Notes: generated by a model not told the origin, from the letters alone. Numbered from the stretch's first letter, positions 16,444 to 26,230 are shown. The stretch is DNA of 64,000 nt from Acidobacteriota bacterium (GCA_020851565.1 JADZCN010000031.1:1-64000); one strand, 5' to 3'. Made by a program: numbers and translations.

Positions 16444-18495
16444 TCAACGGCTGCGCGCGCTCAGTTCCGCGACCACGGCCGCAAGCGCGTCGACTTGGTC
16501 CTGGAGCGACCGGTTGCGCTCCTCCAGCTCCCGGATGGCCTGAATGGCCAGCAGCGGCAGCATGCTGTAGTTGACCGCCTTGTAGCCGTCCGCGCTCGTC
16601 GTCACGAGATCGGGGAAGACGTTTTCGACGTCCTGGGCCACCAGGCCGTACGTCAGCTCGCGTCCGAAGCCGCGCGAGGGGAACTCGTCCGCCCGCCAGA
16701 AGTAGTTCACCGGCTGCAGCCGGACGACGCGGTCCAGCATCGAGGGAAACGGCGTCACCTCGCGCTTGAATCGTGCGTCGGAGGCACACGTGCCGGCAAT
16801 CTGGTTCCCCGCGCCGTTCTTGACGCAGTTGACGACGCGGAGCTCGCCGTTGACGTGGAGCAGGTCCAGGGGATCCGTCGTGCCGATTCCGATCTGGCCG
16901 TCGTGGTCGATCGTCATGCGGGTCGCGGTGAAGCCGGTTCCGTTGGCCGTGGTTCCGAAGAAGACGCGAAGGCCCCGGCTCGTGGGCGTCCAGTCTTCGG
17001 TGGCCTCGAAGACCATGGTCGCCGCGTTTCCCGCAAACATGTCCCCGTCCCATCCTGCTGCTCCGATCGTGGCGAGCCCCTCGCCCGACGCGATGGGAAG
17101 AGGCGCGCTGGGCGTGCCGTTGGCGCGGCGCAGGCTCAGCGTCGCATTCTGCGGGGCCGGCGCGTAACGCGTGATGCGGAGCGGCGCCAGGCCGGTGCTC
17201 ACGACATCCAGTTGTGCGGCCGGTGTCGTCGTGCCGACACCGACCCGGGTGCCGGTGTTGGGAATGCCGGCATCGCCGAGCACCAGGCTGTGGCTCTGCG
17301 ACACGATGGCGCCCGCGCCGATGGCGGTGGCGTTGACCAGGTTCGGCTGCGCGGCGTTGGCGCCGCGGCCCACCAGGGTGTTGCCGGATCCGCTGGTCAC
17401 TCCCGTTCCAGCGAGGCCGCCAATCGCGGTGTTGCCCGAGCCCGTGACGTTGTTGAGGGCGGTCGACCCGACACCGACGTTCAGCGTCCCGCCAAGGTTG
17501 GCCGCGAGGGCGGAGTCTCCCACCGCCACGTTGTCGCCGCCCGTCGTATTCGAGCCGAGCGCCGAGGCGCCGACGGCGATGTTCAGGACGCCTGTCGTGT
17601 TGGCGTCCAGCGCCTGGTGGCCCACCGCCACGTTGCGTATGCCGGAGGCGTTGGACTGGAGGGCCGAGGTTCCCACCGCCACGTTGCTGGCGCCGCTACT
17701 CGCCGCCAGCGCGCCCGTTCCCACCGCGACGCTGCCCGATCCGCCGGCGAGGTGCTCGTGATCCGCTCGTGCCGCCGCGTCGGCAGCCCCGTCACCGCCA
17801 AAGACGGCCGACAACGTCACCGCGCCGGCCGTGCCGCCGCCCGAGAGCCCCGCTCCGGCACTCACGGCGGTGATGTCGCCCGCGTTGATCCGCTCGCACA
17901 CGACGCTGCCGTCTGCGTTCACGGTGCGCACCGCCTCGCCCGCGCGGCACGTCTCGCTCACGCGCTGCTGGATCACCGCGGGGTCCACCTCCAGCGAGAC
18001 GTCGCCCGTGATGCCGCCTCCCGAGAGCCCGAAGCCAGCCGCGACGGCGGTGATGTCTGCCGTCGAGGGAGAGCCCGGCGCCGGGCGCGGATTTCCGCCC
18101 GTGCTGGCATTGAAGGCAAAGGCGCCGCTCTGGCCGGCGCTGTCGGACCAGCTGCCGCTCAAGGAGGCGATGCTGATGCGCGCGTCCACGCTGATGGGAA
18201 TGCCTCCCGGCACAGTGACGAGGTGCAGGCCGAAGCCGATGGTGCCGTCGGGATTGGGTGTGGCTGTCCCGACCAGCGGCGCGCGCTGCCCCGCGCCGCA
18301 CTGGTCGTCGTAGCCGTCGAGCGTGTAGATCGCGCCCGCCTGGACGACGTTCACGGTGACGACGTTGCAGTACGGCTGCAACTGCCACCGGAACGTCCCA
18401 AGCGGTTGGGCCTGGGCACTGGCGGCTGCTGCCAGCACCGCGGCACACGCCACCAGCACACGGGCAGATCTTCGTCGGGACAACAGGAAACCCAT
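16444..18495 (-). CDS. YadA-head-like fibre with C-terminal S74 intramolecular chaperone
   Basis: 683 residues from ATG 18495, which has AGGAG four bases upstream overlapping the previous stop. An in-frame GTG at 18507 overlapping that stop is an alternative. Signal peptide about 1-30. The middle (about 245-390) is a run of left-handed head repeats of the form N-x-A-V-G-x-x-A-L (for example [12 protein letters not shown]), as in trimeric adhesins. The C-terminus holds a Peptidase_S74 endosialidase chaperone with the self-cleavage Ser-Asp in SDARFKREV, then LQPVNYFWR and YGLVAQDVE. The last helix ([16 protein letters not shown]) is a coiled coil. S74 domains trimerise fibres and then cut themselves off. 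There is no membrane anchor. It is last in a six-gene minus-strand cluster of exported proteins. Confidence 0.87.
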   Translation of the reverse strand: MGFLLSRRRSARVLVACAAVLAAAASAQAQPLGTFRWQLQPYCNVVTVNVVQAGAIYTLDGYDDQCGAGQRAPLVGTATPNPDGTIGFGLHLVTVPGGIPISVDARISIASLSGSWSDSAGQSGAFAFNASTGGNPRPAPGSPSTADITAVAAGFGLSGGGITGDVSLEVDPAVIQQRVSETCRAGEAVRTVNADGSVVCERINAGDITAVSAGAGLSGGGTAGAVTLSAVFGGDGAADAAARADHEHLAGGSGSVAVGTGALAASSGASNVAVGTSALQSNASGIRNVAVGHQALDANTTGVLNIAVGASALGSNTTGGDNVAVGDSALAANLGGTLNVGVGSTALNNVTGSGNTAIGGLAGTGVTSGSGNTLVGRGANAAQPNLVNATAIGAGAIVSQSHSLVLGDAGIPNTGTRVGVGTTTPAAQLDVVSTGLAPLRITRYAPAPQNATLSLRRANGTPSAPLPIASGEGLATIGAAGWDGDMFAGNAATMVFEATEDWTPTSRGLRVFFGTTANGTGFTATRMTIDHDGQIGIGTTDPLDLLHVNGELRVVNCVKNGAGNQIAGTCASDARFKREVTPFPSMLDRVVRLQPVNYFWRADEFPSRGFGRELTYGLVAQDVENVFPDLVTTSADGYKAVNYSMLPLLAIQAIRELEERNRSLQDQVDALAAVVAELSARSR

Positions 18496-18503
18496 GACAC
18501 TCC

Positions 18504-19373
18504 TCACTGGACGAAGGCGTCCTGCCAGGTCGCTCCCGGCGGACCCTCGAGGACCAGGTCCTTCAGCCGGACCTCTCCCTGCCCGAGCGGCCCGACCGGG
18601 GTGACGGTGATCGAGAAGAACGCATCGAGACCGCTCGGCGACGGGCCGTAGTCATCCCAATCGGCGGGCTGCACCGACCATCGTTCGAACGTGGCGGACT
18701 TGAAGCGCCAGCCGTACTGCAGCTTCTTGCCCTTGAAGAACCCGAAGAGGCACGTGGGGTTCGGCAATGCCTCGGTGCCGAGCGGTACGGGCACCACCAT
18801 CTTGGCCACCCGGAGATGCCAGTAGCCCGCGTTCTGCTGCGACGAGCACGTCGCACCGGAGTTCAGGGGTTGAGCGGTGTTCAGGTACCCCCGGAGCCTG
18901 GCGTACCCGATGAGCGTGGCCACCTGTGCGCCGCTGACGCGGTACTCCACCGCTGAGGGCAGCGCCGAAGGCGTCGGCGACGCGCGGATCACGTGCCCGA
19001 TGCCGGTGTTCGAGACCCGGCCGCCGGCATCCTGTAACTGCACCTGGATCTCGTAGGTGCCGCCCAGCGGCTGCCCGCCTCGGAGCACGAGGTTCACGGT
19101 GAACATGTTGCGCTGCAACGCGTCGAAGAACCGGCTCCACGGGGGCGGCACGCCCCCGGGGGGCTTGACCCGGATGCGGTAGTACGGGATGGGCGCGCCA
19201 GGAGCGGCGGGGTGGTTGTAGAACACCTCCACGCTCACCAGGTCGGCCGTGGTGAGGTTTGCGCCGCCGTTCACGACGACCTTCGTAATCTGGGGCGGAC
19301 CTGGCTGCGCGGTTCCCGGGACCGGGCAGGCCAGAACGCAGGCGATGGCGACGAGCGATTGGCGCAGGCGCAT
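18504..19373 (-). CDS. Unknown secreted protein
   Basis: 289 residues with a signal peptide (about 1-23, ending PGTAQ). The mature part is beta-rich and contains no known motif. The N-terminal 110 residues look like an Ig-like/FN3-type fold ([20 protein letters not shown], then a [12 protein letters not shown] strand pair). The second half has two cysteines (GATCSSQQ and NPTCLFGF) that could form a disulfide. I cannot name a family. Its stop codon abuts the S74 gene start, so the two are translationally close. Confidence 0.75.
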   Translation of the reverse strand: MRLRQSLVAIACVLACPVPGTAQPGPPQITKVVVNGGANLTTADLVSVEVFYNHPAAPGAPIPYYRIRVKPPGGVPPPWSRFFDALQRNMFTVNLVLRGGQPLGGTYEIQVQLQDAGGRVSNTGIGHVIRASPTPSALPSAVEYRVSGAQVATLIGYARLRGYLNTAQPLNSGATCSSQQNAGYWHLRVAKMVVPVPLGTEALPNPTCLFGFFKGKKLQYGWRFKSATFERWSVQPADWDDYGPSPSGLDAFFSITVTPVGPLGQGEVRLKDLVLEGPPGATWQDAFVQ

Positions 19374-19389
19374 AGTGAACCCGGGTTGC

Positions 19390-19800
19390 TCATCGCACGA
19401 GCAGCTCGCGGTACGGTGAACGCACGCTGGCCGTCGGGACCATCCGCGTCTTCGGCGTGAGTCGCTGGAGGACGGGATCGGCCGCGGCGTCCGCGTGGAA
19501 CGCCCAGAAGCGGGCCCTGTTCGATACCAGGTCCTGCTGGTAGCGCGTCAGCGTCGTCTGGACATCCGGCGGCGGCGGCGCCTGGACAACGTGGCAGCCA
19601 CTGCACTTCCGGTACCACCACTTGTCGAGGTTGCTCTTGTCCTTGTAGAGCGACCCGCTGCAGTTCCCATTGGACTTGCAGCCGTAACCGCCGCCGGACG
19701 GGGTGTCCTGTGCCACGGCCGTCGCCGAGGCGAAGGTCAGGCCCAGACCGACGATGGCGGCGAGCGTGAACACGAGTGAGCGGTAGGCCAGTGGGGTCAT
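19390..19800 (-). CDS. Small exported protein with a CxxCH haem-type motif
   Basis: 136 residues: signal peptide (about 1-31, ending AVAQD), then a glycine/asparagine-rich stretch with two cysteines (YGCKSNGNCSG), then CSGCH inside WWYRKCSGCHVVQ. CxxCH in an exported protein is the covalent haem c attachment signature, so this may be a mini-cytochrome. The protein is small and no axial Met is obvious near the C-terminus (the only candidate is TRMVP). The motif could instead bind metal. The start overlaps the stop of the Ig-like gene by 4 nt (ATGA), so the two are translationally coupled. Confidence 0.7.
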   Translation of the reverse strand: MTPLAYRSLVFTLAAIVGLGLTFASATAVAQDTPSGGGYGCKSNGNCSGSLYKDKSNLDKWWYRKCSGCHVVQAPPPPDVQTTLTRYQQDLVSNRARFWAFHADAAADPVLQRLTPKTRMVPTASVRSPYRELLVR

Positions 19801-20492
19801 GGCACCTTCACCTCGTAGGTCGCTGCCTGCGCGGGCATGGTGTAAGGAATGGTCGCGAGCACGGTGTTGATCTGCTTCACCTCGATCTCGTACGTCTGCC
19901 CGTTCTGCGACGGCGCCACGCTCGTGAACTTCGCCTCGCCGGTACCGCCGGTATTCTTCCAGTCGAGCTCACGGCCGTTGGCCTTGAGCGCCACGCGCAG
20001 GTTCGAGCCGGGCATGCCGTTCTGCTTCTTCACGAGAACCGTCAACTGGTTGGCCGCGGCCGCCTGGGCGCCGCCCACGTTGAAGACTTGGGTTCGATCC
20101 GGCGCCACGGCATTCGCGCGGCCTGCGGCGAAGTCGGTGGTGGCCCGTGCGGTCACCGTGTACGGCCCCGGCGCGGCGAGCGCCACGTTGGGGAAAGCAG
20201 CGGTCTGGTCGCCGTTCGTGCCGATGCCGGTCGTGATCCGCGCCTCGTACGTCGTTTCCTTCTGCTTTCCATCGAGCACGATCAGCCTCACGACGACCAC
20301 CTCGCGCGGCAGGATGGGCTTCGTGCTGCTGGTGTTCCGCACCGTCACGCGGAAGGTGTTGTTGCCCACCTGCAGGGCACCGTTGTGGAAGATGCGCGCG
20401 ATGCTGAGCGACGCGGCCGGCTGCGCCAGCGACGGTGTCGCGCCTGCCAGGAACGTGAGTGTTGCGAGGCCGAGAATGGTTCCGCGGATCAT
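19797..20492 (-). CDS. Secreted Ig-like beta-sandwich protein
   Basis: 231 residues with a signal peptide (about 1-23, ending SLAQP) and two predicted beta-sandwich units (about 25-125 and 140-231) of the transglutaminase-like/CARDB type (NTFRVTVRNTSSTKPILP, GPYTVTARATTDF). No catalytic residues. The start has a GGAAGGAG SD 8 nt upstream. It probably presents ligand- or partner-binding surfaces on the cell exterior. It overlaps the CxxCH gene by 4 nt and is preceded by a repeat-filled 70-nt gap. Confidence 0.75.
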   Translation of the reverse strand: MIRGTILGLATLTFLAGATPSLAQPAASLSIARIFHNGALQVGNNTFRVTVRNTSSTKPILPREVVVVRLIVLDGKQKETTYEARITTGIGTNGDQTAAFPNVALAAPGPYTVTARATTDFAAGRANAVAPDRTQVFNVGGAQAAAANQLTVLVKKQNGMPGSNLRVALKANGRELDWKNTGGTGEAKFTSVAPSQNGQTYEIEVKQINTVLATIPYTMPAQAATYEVKVP

Positions 20493-20520
20493 TGTGGATG
20501 CTCCTTCCAGTACCGAGTGT

Positions 20521-20562
20521 TTCTGCCTTGTGCCCTTTGCCTCTTGCCTTCTGCTTCCGCCT
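20521..20562 (-). repeat. Short-period purine-rich repeat between two exported-protein genes
   Basis: Read on the minus strand the gap is a run of imperfect 8-9-base words around AAGGCA/GAGGCA (GGAAGCAGAAGGCAAGAGGC). It resembles the word inserted in the anti-sigma gene at 7993-8029. Confidence 0.5.
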
Positions 20563-21849
20563 TCACTCCACGCGCAGCCGGCGCCAGACGCTGCTGCGGA
20601 GTTCGCGGCCGGTGACGTCGATGGCCACCACGCGCCATCGCACCTGGCCGCCGGGGGCGCGTTCCTTCAGGAAGGGCGGCGCTCGATAGGCGCTGACGCC
20701 ACGCTGCACCAGCGCCGACAGCAGGACCTGTCCCGCCTGGTCCGCCATCTCGACCCGGTAGACATCCGCCTGCGGCAGTTCCAGCCACGCGAGGTCGAGG
20801 TCACCGGAGAGGACCACCGCCTCGTCCACCGGCGCCAGCAAGCGAAGGTCACCAGGTGCGCCGCCGTCGAGGGTCGTGGTGCGCTCGCCGCCGACGACGT
20901 ACCGGATGGTGGGCAACGGGAAGCCGGCGACGGCGCCCGTGTTGACGACACCCTGGCCCGCGCCTGCGCTCGCGAGGTTCGAGTCGCCTTCCTTGTCGTC
21001 GCTCGCCTCGATGCGCAGCAGCACGTAGTAGAAGCCTTCGGCGCTGGTCGGCAGCCGGCGCGGATCGGGGCCGGGCAGGACGAACGGTCGGCTCGACGGG
21101 GGGAGGAAGACGTTGAACCGACCGATCTCGGTGTAGCGCCGCTGCGTGCCCCGCTCCTCGAAGGGCAGCGTCGCCTCGGTCAGCAGATCGCGTGACGAGG
21201 GCAGCTCCTCGCCCGGCATCACCACTTCCCAGCGGCCGCGCAGGCGCCCCGTGCCGTTGTAGGCGATGCGCGCGCGCACGGCCGGCGGCCGATCCCCGTT
21301 CCGGACGTAGAGGACGGGTGCCTCGACGTCGAAGCCCATCTCCACGTCGAGCAGCGAGAACGGCACGCGCGCGCCGCCGCCCGCCATGCGGCACGTGACC
21401 GCCACGTACTGATCCGGCCCGCCCCCGGCGTTCGTGAACCGGCGGACATAGAAGAAGCCCGCGTCGCCCCCCGCCTCGGCCGCCTGGTAGGCGCGCCGCA
21501 CCACCGATGGTGGAATCGACATGATGTCGGTGAGCGACCCGGTGCCGAGCGTGGACTGGTCGTAGCGGAGGGGCAGGCTTCCGAGGATGGTGGAGGGATC
21601 GCAGCGCTGGCCCACGTCCGGCGCCGCCGGCAGCAGCCGGCTGCACCAGAGCGCCTCGATGGACTGGTAGCCGTTCAGGCCGCCGAAGGTGAGGAACACC
21701 GTGGTGGCGCCCTGCGAGTTGACGTTGACGCCGGTCGGATGCACGCGGATCTGCGCCGTGGCCGGGGCGGCCCAGAGCAGGCCGAGGGCCAGCGCCACGA
21801 CGGTGGCGCATGCACGCGGCGAACGAGACGGCCGGCAGCGAGACAGCAT
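20563..21849 (-). CDS. Unknown secreted protein with C-terminal FN3-like domain
   Basis: 428 residues from ATG 21849, whose GAGG SD overlaps the stop of the barrel gene. An ATG at 21858 would add three residues. An open frame reaching 23424 is a shadow of the barrel gene. Signal peptide about 1-32 (ending ATAQI). The mature N-terminus starts with HPTGVNVNSQGATTVFLTFG and holds paired cysteines (ALWCSRLL, GQRCDP) plus an MSIPPSVVRRAYQAAEAGG block, which I recall from uncharacterised acidobacterial and proteobacterial proteins. The last 100 residues (LRLLAPVDEAVVLSGDLDLAW) look like an FN3 domain. No function can be assigned. Confidence 0.78.
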   Translation of the reverse strand: MLSRCRPSRSPRACATVVALALGLLWAAPATAQIRVHPTGVNVNSQGATTVFLTFGGLNGYQSIEALWCSRLLPAAPDVGQRCDPSTILGSLPLRYDQSTLGTGSLTDIMSIPPSVVRRAYQAAEAGGDAGFFYVRRFTNAGGGPDQYVAVTCRMAGGGARVPFSLLDVEMGFDVEAPVLYVRNGDRPPAVRARIAYNGTGRLRGRWEVVMPGEELPSSRDLLTEATLPFEERGTQRRYTEIGRFNVFLPPSSRPFVLPGPDPRRLPTSAEGFYYVLLRIEASDDKEGDSNLASAGAGQGVVNTGAVAGFPLPTIRYVVGGERTTTLDGGAPGDLRLLAPVDEAVVLSGDLDLAWLELPQADVYRVEMADQAGQVLLSALVQRGVSAYRAPPFLKERAPGGQVRWRVVAIDVTGRELRSSVWRRLRVE

Positions 21850-21860
21850 CGGAGGCATCC

Positions 21861-23999
21861 TCAGAAGACCCGGAAGGTGAGGCCGGTGTTGAGCGTCCAG
21901 AACCGCGTGTCGCCGGCGTCGGGCACGCCGAGGAGCAGCCCGTAGATCGTCTGCCGCACGTAGCGCACGAAGAACTGCCCCTGCAGGCGGTTGGGGTGGT
22001 TGCGAAGGAACGCAACCCCCTGCGTGAAGGTGACGTTCAGGTCCGTTGTCCGCCGCTCGGAGCTGAGCGGAAGGTCCTCGAGATGGTTGCGCGTGACCAC
22101 GCCGGCGAACGTCGTGCGCTGGGCGGGACGCCAGATGACGTTCACCGAGATCCGGCGTGTGAGGTCGGAGCGGAGCGACTCCTGGTTGTCCGCGTCCTCG
22201 AACGCCAGCTCGACGCCCGCGTCCAGCGCCGGCGACGGCATGACGCCGAACTGCAGCGTGTTGGTCACGTTCAGCAGGTCCGCGCGCTCGCGCCCTGGCT
22301 GCCGGTTGTCCTGGAGCGAGCGGTTCCACCCGTATCCGCCGCGCCACATCGCCCCCTGCCACGAGACGCCGAAGGCCTGGTTGAGGCTCACCTGGTCGGG
22401 CACGTGCGATGCCGAGTCGAAGAGCCCGCCCGCCGGCAGGCCGCCGGCGAACTGATGGACGCGCGTCAGCGCGTAGCTCACGGTGGGCCAGGCGGCCGCC
22501 CGCGCGCTGGCGCCGGCGAACGCCTGCAGCGGCAGGGCGTTGGTCCAGAGCACCTGCCGGGTGCGGGTGGTCAAGATGGAATCGATCTCGGCCAGGTTGT
22601 CGCGCGATACGTCGTAGGTGATCTGCGAGGCGAAGGCGCCAAGGCCTGCGGTCACGTCCAGAGCGTTCTGCTCGATGTCGGCGCGCACGGGCAGCGCCAC
22701 CGAGCGGTAGAGCGGATCCACGCGGCTGTGGCGGAACGCCGTGGTCAGGTTCGCCTGCGCCGACTCGCCGAGCTTCGCACCGGAAACGATGGCGTAGCTC
22801 ACGTCCAGGTACCGCGCATCGCGCGTGGTCTCGCGGACCTCGACGATGGCCAGGCCGGGGGGCGCGTTGGGGTCGCGCGGATTCACGAAGCGGCTGCGCG
22901 ACACACCGGCGTCCAGCGTGAACCGGGCCGCACGATCGCTGGCCCTCACCTGCAGGCCGAGCCCGCGGCTCTCCTCCGGGTCGCGCACCGCGCCCTGGTT
23001 GACGTTGACCAGCGGCTGCACGGCGCCGTTCATCACCGACGCATCCACGCGCAGGGTGCCCCGCCGCGAGGGCACGAGCTCGAGGCCCACGGTCGCGTTG
23101 AGGATGCGGTGATCGCCGTTGGCGACGCCGAGGAGGTTGTCGTAGCCGACGATGGTGGATCCGTTGACGGCCGAGAGCGACAGGTCCACGACGGGGCCCA
23201 GGCGAAGCCAGCCCGAGAGGCCACGCGAGGCGAAGCCGTTCAGCAGCATCCGATGCGTGCCGATGGAGGTATGCCCGGCATTCAGCCCGACGATGTGGTT
23301 CCGGATCCCCAGCTGGTAGCTGCCGAGATCCAGCATGGGGGCCTCGTCCTGCAGCGTGTCGTAGCGCAGCGCCTGCGGCCGATAGTTCACACCCACCACC
23401 TGCGCCTGGGTGGTCGTCGTCCATCCGTTACGCACGTGCGTGGTGTCGAGGCCGACACGGACGTTGAGGTCCTGAAACGTGTCGCGTGGATCGGGAGGCG
23501 CTTCGGGCGTGCGGCGTACCGCGGCTTGCCCGGTGAGGCCGAGCTCGAGCGTCGGCTGCGTGACCGCCTTCTCGAACCCGCCCTCGGTGAGCACGCGGAG
23601 CGTGGTCTTGCCGATCTCGCGCCACTCGTGGGCCGCGTTCACGATGTACACCGACAGCTCGTGCTCGCCGGGAGGGAAGCCCACACCGGAAGGTCGCACG
23701 GTCACGGTGTCGCCCGTCTGTTCGGCGAGGCCGCTCCAGTCGGTCGAGCCCACGAGCACGGCCACGCGACCCTCCTCGGGACGGAGCGGTCGGCTCAGGC
23801 GGAGGCGGACGCTATCGACAGGATGCACCCACGCGGGCGCGTCCTGTGGCAGCGATACGGTCAGGGGGATGCCGCTCGCGCCCTGCTCACCGCTGGCCGT
23901 GCCGGGCGACAGGGCGACCAGCAGCAGCGCAGCGGCGCGCAGGAGGTGACCCGATGTCGAGAAGAGCCCGCCGAGTGAAGAGCGTGGTCTGCACAGCAC
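21861..23999 (-). CDS. Outer-membrane beta-barrel protein with N-terminal Ig-like domain
   Basis: 712 residues from GTG 23999, which has GAGGG four bases upstream. A GTG at 24041 is an alternative but gives a poorer signal peptide. After the signal peptide (about 1-37) comes an Ig-like domain (about 40-130; GVGFPPGEHELSVYIVN) and then about 550 residues of alternating amphipathic strands typical of a large porin-like barrel. It closes with LNTGLTFRVF, a terminal Phe as required for BAM recognition. It heads the minus-strand cluster and probably forms its outer-membrane pore or anchor. It is divergent from the CHASE2 kinase gene, sharing a promoter region of about 200 nt. Confidence 0.8.
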   Translation of the reverse strand: MLCRPRSSLGGLFSTSGHLLRAAALLLVALSPGTASGEQGASGIPLTVSLPQDAPAWVHPVDSVRLRLSRPLRPEEGRVAVLVGSTDWSGLAEQTGDTVTVRPSGVGFPPGEHELSVYIVNAAHEWREIGKTTLRVLTEGGFEKAVTQPTLELGLTGQAAVRRTPEAPPDPRDTFQDLNVRVGLDTTHVRNGWTTTTQAQVVGVNYRPQALRYDTLQDEAPMLDLGSYQLGIRNHIVGLNAGHTSIGTHRMLLNGFASRGLSGWLRLGPVVDLSLSAVNGSTIVGYDNLLGVANGDHRILNATVGLELVPSRRGTLRVDASVMNGAVQPLVNVNQGAVRDPEESRGLGLQVRASDRAARFTLDAGVSRSRFVNPRDPNAPPGLAIVEVRETTRDARYLDVSYAIVSGAKLGESAQANLTTAFRHSRVDPLYRSVALPVRADIEQNALDVTAGLGAFASQITYDVSRDNLAEIDSILTTRTRQVLWTNALPLQAFAGASARAAAWPTVSYALTRVHQFAGGLPAGGLFDSASHVPDQVSLNQAFGVSWQGAMWRGGYGWNRSLQDNRQPGRERADLLNVTNTLQFGVMPSPALDAGVELAFEDADNQESLRSDLTRRISVNVIWRPAQRTTFAGVVTRNHLEDLPLSSERRTTDLNVTFTQGVAFLRNHPNRLQGQFFVRYVRQTIYGLLLGVPDAGDTRFWTLNTGLTFRVF

Positions 24000-24191
24000 G
24001 CGACCCTCTAGGGCATCGGCCGTGCCAGCGAGGGCCGGCACCCGCCAGGGTCACGATGGACGAGGGCTAATCCCCACGAGCCGAACGTCTTGCGGTAATC
24101 CTGGGGGTTGCCCTGCGGGGCGTGGAGAGCCGAGTACCGGTCGCAACCGTGCGACGGACCGTCTCAGGCATGAGACCGCGCCCCGCTCGCG

Positions 24192-24197
24192 GATAAT
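24192..24197 (+). promoter_or_regulatory. Possible -10 element (GATAAT) of the CHASE2 kinase gene
   Basis: GATAAT ends 8 nt before ATG 24206, the leaderless-type spacing seen for several genes in this window. No clear -35 box. Confidence 0.4.
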
Positions 24198-24205
24198 TGA
24201 CCCGG

Positions 24206-26227
24206 ATGCCGAGCGCCCCCGAGCCTGTTCTCGCCGGCCGCGTGCTGGATGGCAAGTACGCGCTGCAGGGAAACCTGGGCGGCGGTCGTTTCGGGCAGGT
24301 CTATCGCGCCACGCACATCGCGCTGCAGAAGCCGGTGGCGGTCAAGGTGCTGCACGCCGGCGACGAGCTGGCGGCACGCGACTTCGAGCAGTTCCGTCTC
24401 GAAGCCGAGGCCCTCGGCCGACTGTCGCACCCGAACATCGTGTCGGTCATCGACTTCGGCGTGGACATGCGCGGCGCGGGCACCCCGTATCTCGTGATGG
24501 AACTGGTCGAGGGCGAGACGCTCGAGGCCATCGGCGCGCGCCGGGGCGCGATCGATCTCAACGAGGCGGCGCCATGGCTGCGCGGGGTGGCCGCGGCGCT
24601 CGACCATGCGCACGCGCTCGGCGTGGCGCACGGCGACCTGACCGCCCGCAATGTGCTGGTGGTCGGGAGCGGGGCCGACGCCACGGTGAAGGTGATCGAC
24701 TTCGGGCTCGCGCGCGTGGCGCGGCTGGAATCCGCACCGGCCCCGTCAGAGGCCGCCGCCCCCGGATTGCCCGCCCGCTTCGAGGGCACGCCCGAATACG
24801 CCTCGCCCGAGCGGCTTCGCGGCGAGCCGCCCTCGGCCGCATCCGATATCTACGCGTTCTCGGTGCTCGCGTACCGGCTGCTCACCGGGCGACATCCGTT
24901 CGAGGGTGCGACCGCCGGCGTCATTCACGCCCAGTTGACCACGCTGCCGCCGGCGCCGTCGGCCCTGGCTGGTCCGCTTCCGGGTGCCGTCGACGCGGCG
25001 CTGCTGCGAAGCCTTTCGAAACGCGCCGCCGACCGGCCCCGCACGGCCAGCGAGGTGGCCGGTGCCCTCGGGGCAGCCGCGCGAGAGGCGGCCCGCGCGC
25101 GGTGGCGGCGCCGCGAAGGGCCGCGGCGCGCGCTGTTGGCGCTGGCCCTGGCCCTCGGGCTCGTCGTCGCCGGCCCGTGGGTATCGAGCCTCGCCTGGGT
25201 GCAGCGGCTCGAGGGCGCGACCGAAGACCTGCGCTTCGCGCTGCATCGGCCCGTGCCACCAGACCCGCGCCTGCTGCTGGTCGCCATCGACGAGGCGAGC
25301 CTTGCGGGAGACCCGCGCCCGCTTTCCCTGCGCGGCGACGAGTTCGCCGTGCCTCTTGCGCGCGCGTTGTCGCAGGGCGCAGCAGTGGTGGCGCTCGATC
25401 TCCTGCTGCCCGAAGCCTGGGCCTCGTCCGGCGCGTTTGGCGACCTGCTGCTCGAACACGCACCGCGCGTGGTGCTGGCGATGGCGTCCGACGGCAACGA
25501 GGTCGTGGGGCCCGAGGCCGTCGACGGCCTGGTGGCCGGCGCACTCGGACCGGAGGCCACGAGCCGTCTCTTCGGCTCCGTGATGCAGTTCCCCTCTGCC
25601 GACGGCACGGTTCGCCGCGCGAGCACGGCCGTCGTGGACCGCATCGGCGGGCTTCGACCCACCCTCGCGGGCCGCGTCATCGACATCGTCGGCGCGTCGG
25701 CCGACGCTGCGGCGGCGGCTTCGCCGGGGGAGTTCCTCGTTGACTACACCGTCGATGCGCAGGCGATCGGCCGGCTGAACTGGGCGATGTTTGCCGGGCA
25801 CGCGCGCGAAGGGCGGCGGTTCGACGGCCGCATCATCCTGGTGGGGGCCGAGTTCACCGGCAGCGGAGACCGCCACCGCGTGCCCCTTCCAGGTCGCCTG
25901 CCCGGCGCCATCTCGGGGCTCGCCCTGCAGGGGGCCGTGGTGAACACGCTGCTGGCCGGGCGGCCATTGACCGCGGCATCGGCCGGGCGAACCTGGCCGG
26001 CTGTTGGCCTGTGGCTGATCGGGATCGCCCTGCCCTGGCTGTGGTTCCGCCGGCTGGCACCCATCGTGCTTGTCGCAACCGGCATTGCGCTGACTGGGTG
26101 TGGAGCAGCGGTCGCCGCCTTCTTCGGCCGAGTGGTCGTCATGATGGCCGCGCCGCTGCTGCTGGGGTTGGTCGCCGTGGCTGCCGCGGCGGTCCTCAGG
26201 GCGTGGCTGCCCGCGCCACCGGAGTAG
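24206..26227 (+). CDS. Membrane Ser/Thr protein kinase with CHASE2 sensor
   Basis: 673 residues from ATG 24206; a TTG nine bases earlier is in frame but overlaps the likely promoter. The N-terminal kinase domain (about 15-290) has a Gly loop GGGRFGQVY, the VAVK lysine, catalytic loop HGDLTARN, DFGLA and GTPEYASPE. The loop reads HGD rather than HRD, so activation-loop phosphorylation may not be needed. A transmembrane helix (about 310-330) leads to an exported CHASE2 domain (about 335-560; LLLVAIDEASLAG, VIDIVGASAD) and three C-terminal transmembrane helices. The kinase would face the cytoplasm and sense outside through CHASE2. FecR-like and FHA-regulator genes follow closely, which fits a phosphorylation-to-FHA relay. 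Confidence 0.88.
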   Translation: MPSAPEPVLAGRVLDGKYALQGNLGGGRFGQVYRATHIALQKPVAVKVLHAGDELAARDFEQFRLEAEALGRLSHPNIVSVIDFGVDMRGAGTPYLVMELVEGETLEAIGARRGAIDLNEAAPWLRGVAAALDHAHALGVAHGDLTARNVLVVGSGADATVKVIDFGLARVARLESAPAPSEAAAPGLPARFEGTPEYASPERLRGEPPSAASDIYAFSVLAYRLLTGRHPFEGATAGVIHAQLTTLPPAPSALAGPLPGAVDAALLRSLSKRAADRPRTASEVAGALGAAAREAARARWRRREGPRRALLALALALGLVVAGPWVSSLAWVQRLEGATEDLRFALHRPVPPDPRLLLVAIDEASLAGDPRPLSLRGDEFAVPLARALSQGAAVVALDLLLPEAWASSGAFGDLLLEHAPRVVLAMASDGNEVVGPEAVDGLVAGALGPEATSRLFGSVMQFPSADGTVRRASTAVVDRIGGLRPTLAGRVIDIVGASADAAAAASPGEFLVDYTVDAQAIGRLNWAMFAGHAREGRRFDGRIILVGAEFTGSGDRHRVPLPGRLPGAISGLALQGAVVNTLLAGRPLTAASAGRTWPAVGLWLIGIALPWLWFRRLAPIVLVATGIALTGCGAAVAAFFGRVVVMMAAPLLLGLVAVAAAAVLRAWLPAPPE

Positions 26228-26230
26228 AAT
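26225..26230 (+). promoter_or_regulatory. Possible internal -10 element (TAGAAT) before the FecR-like gene
   Basis: TAGAAT overlaps the kinase stop codon and lies 23 nt before ATG 26254. It could give separate expression of the downstream genes. Confidence 0.25.

Noticed and set aside
21850..23424. Upstream extension of the 428-residue secreted protein to 953 residues
   Set aside because: The extension is an overlapping reading of the barrel gene in another frame; a signal peptide and SD mark the start at 21849.
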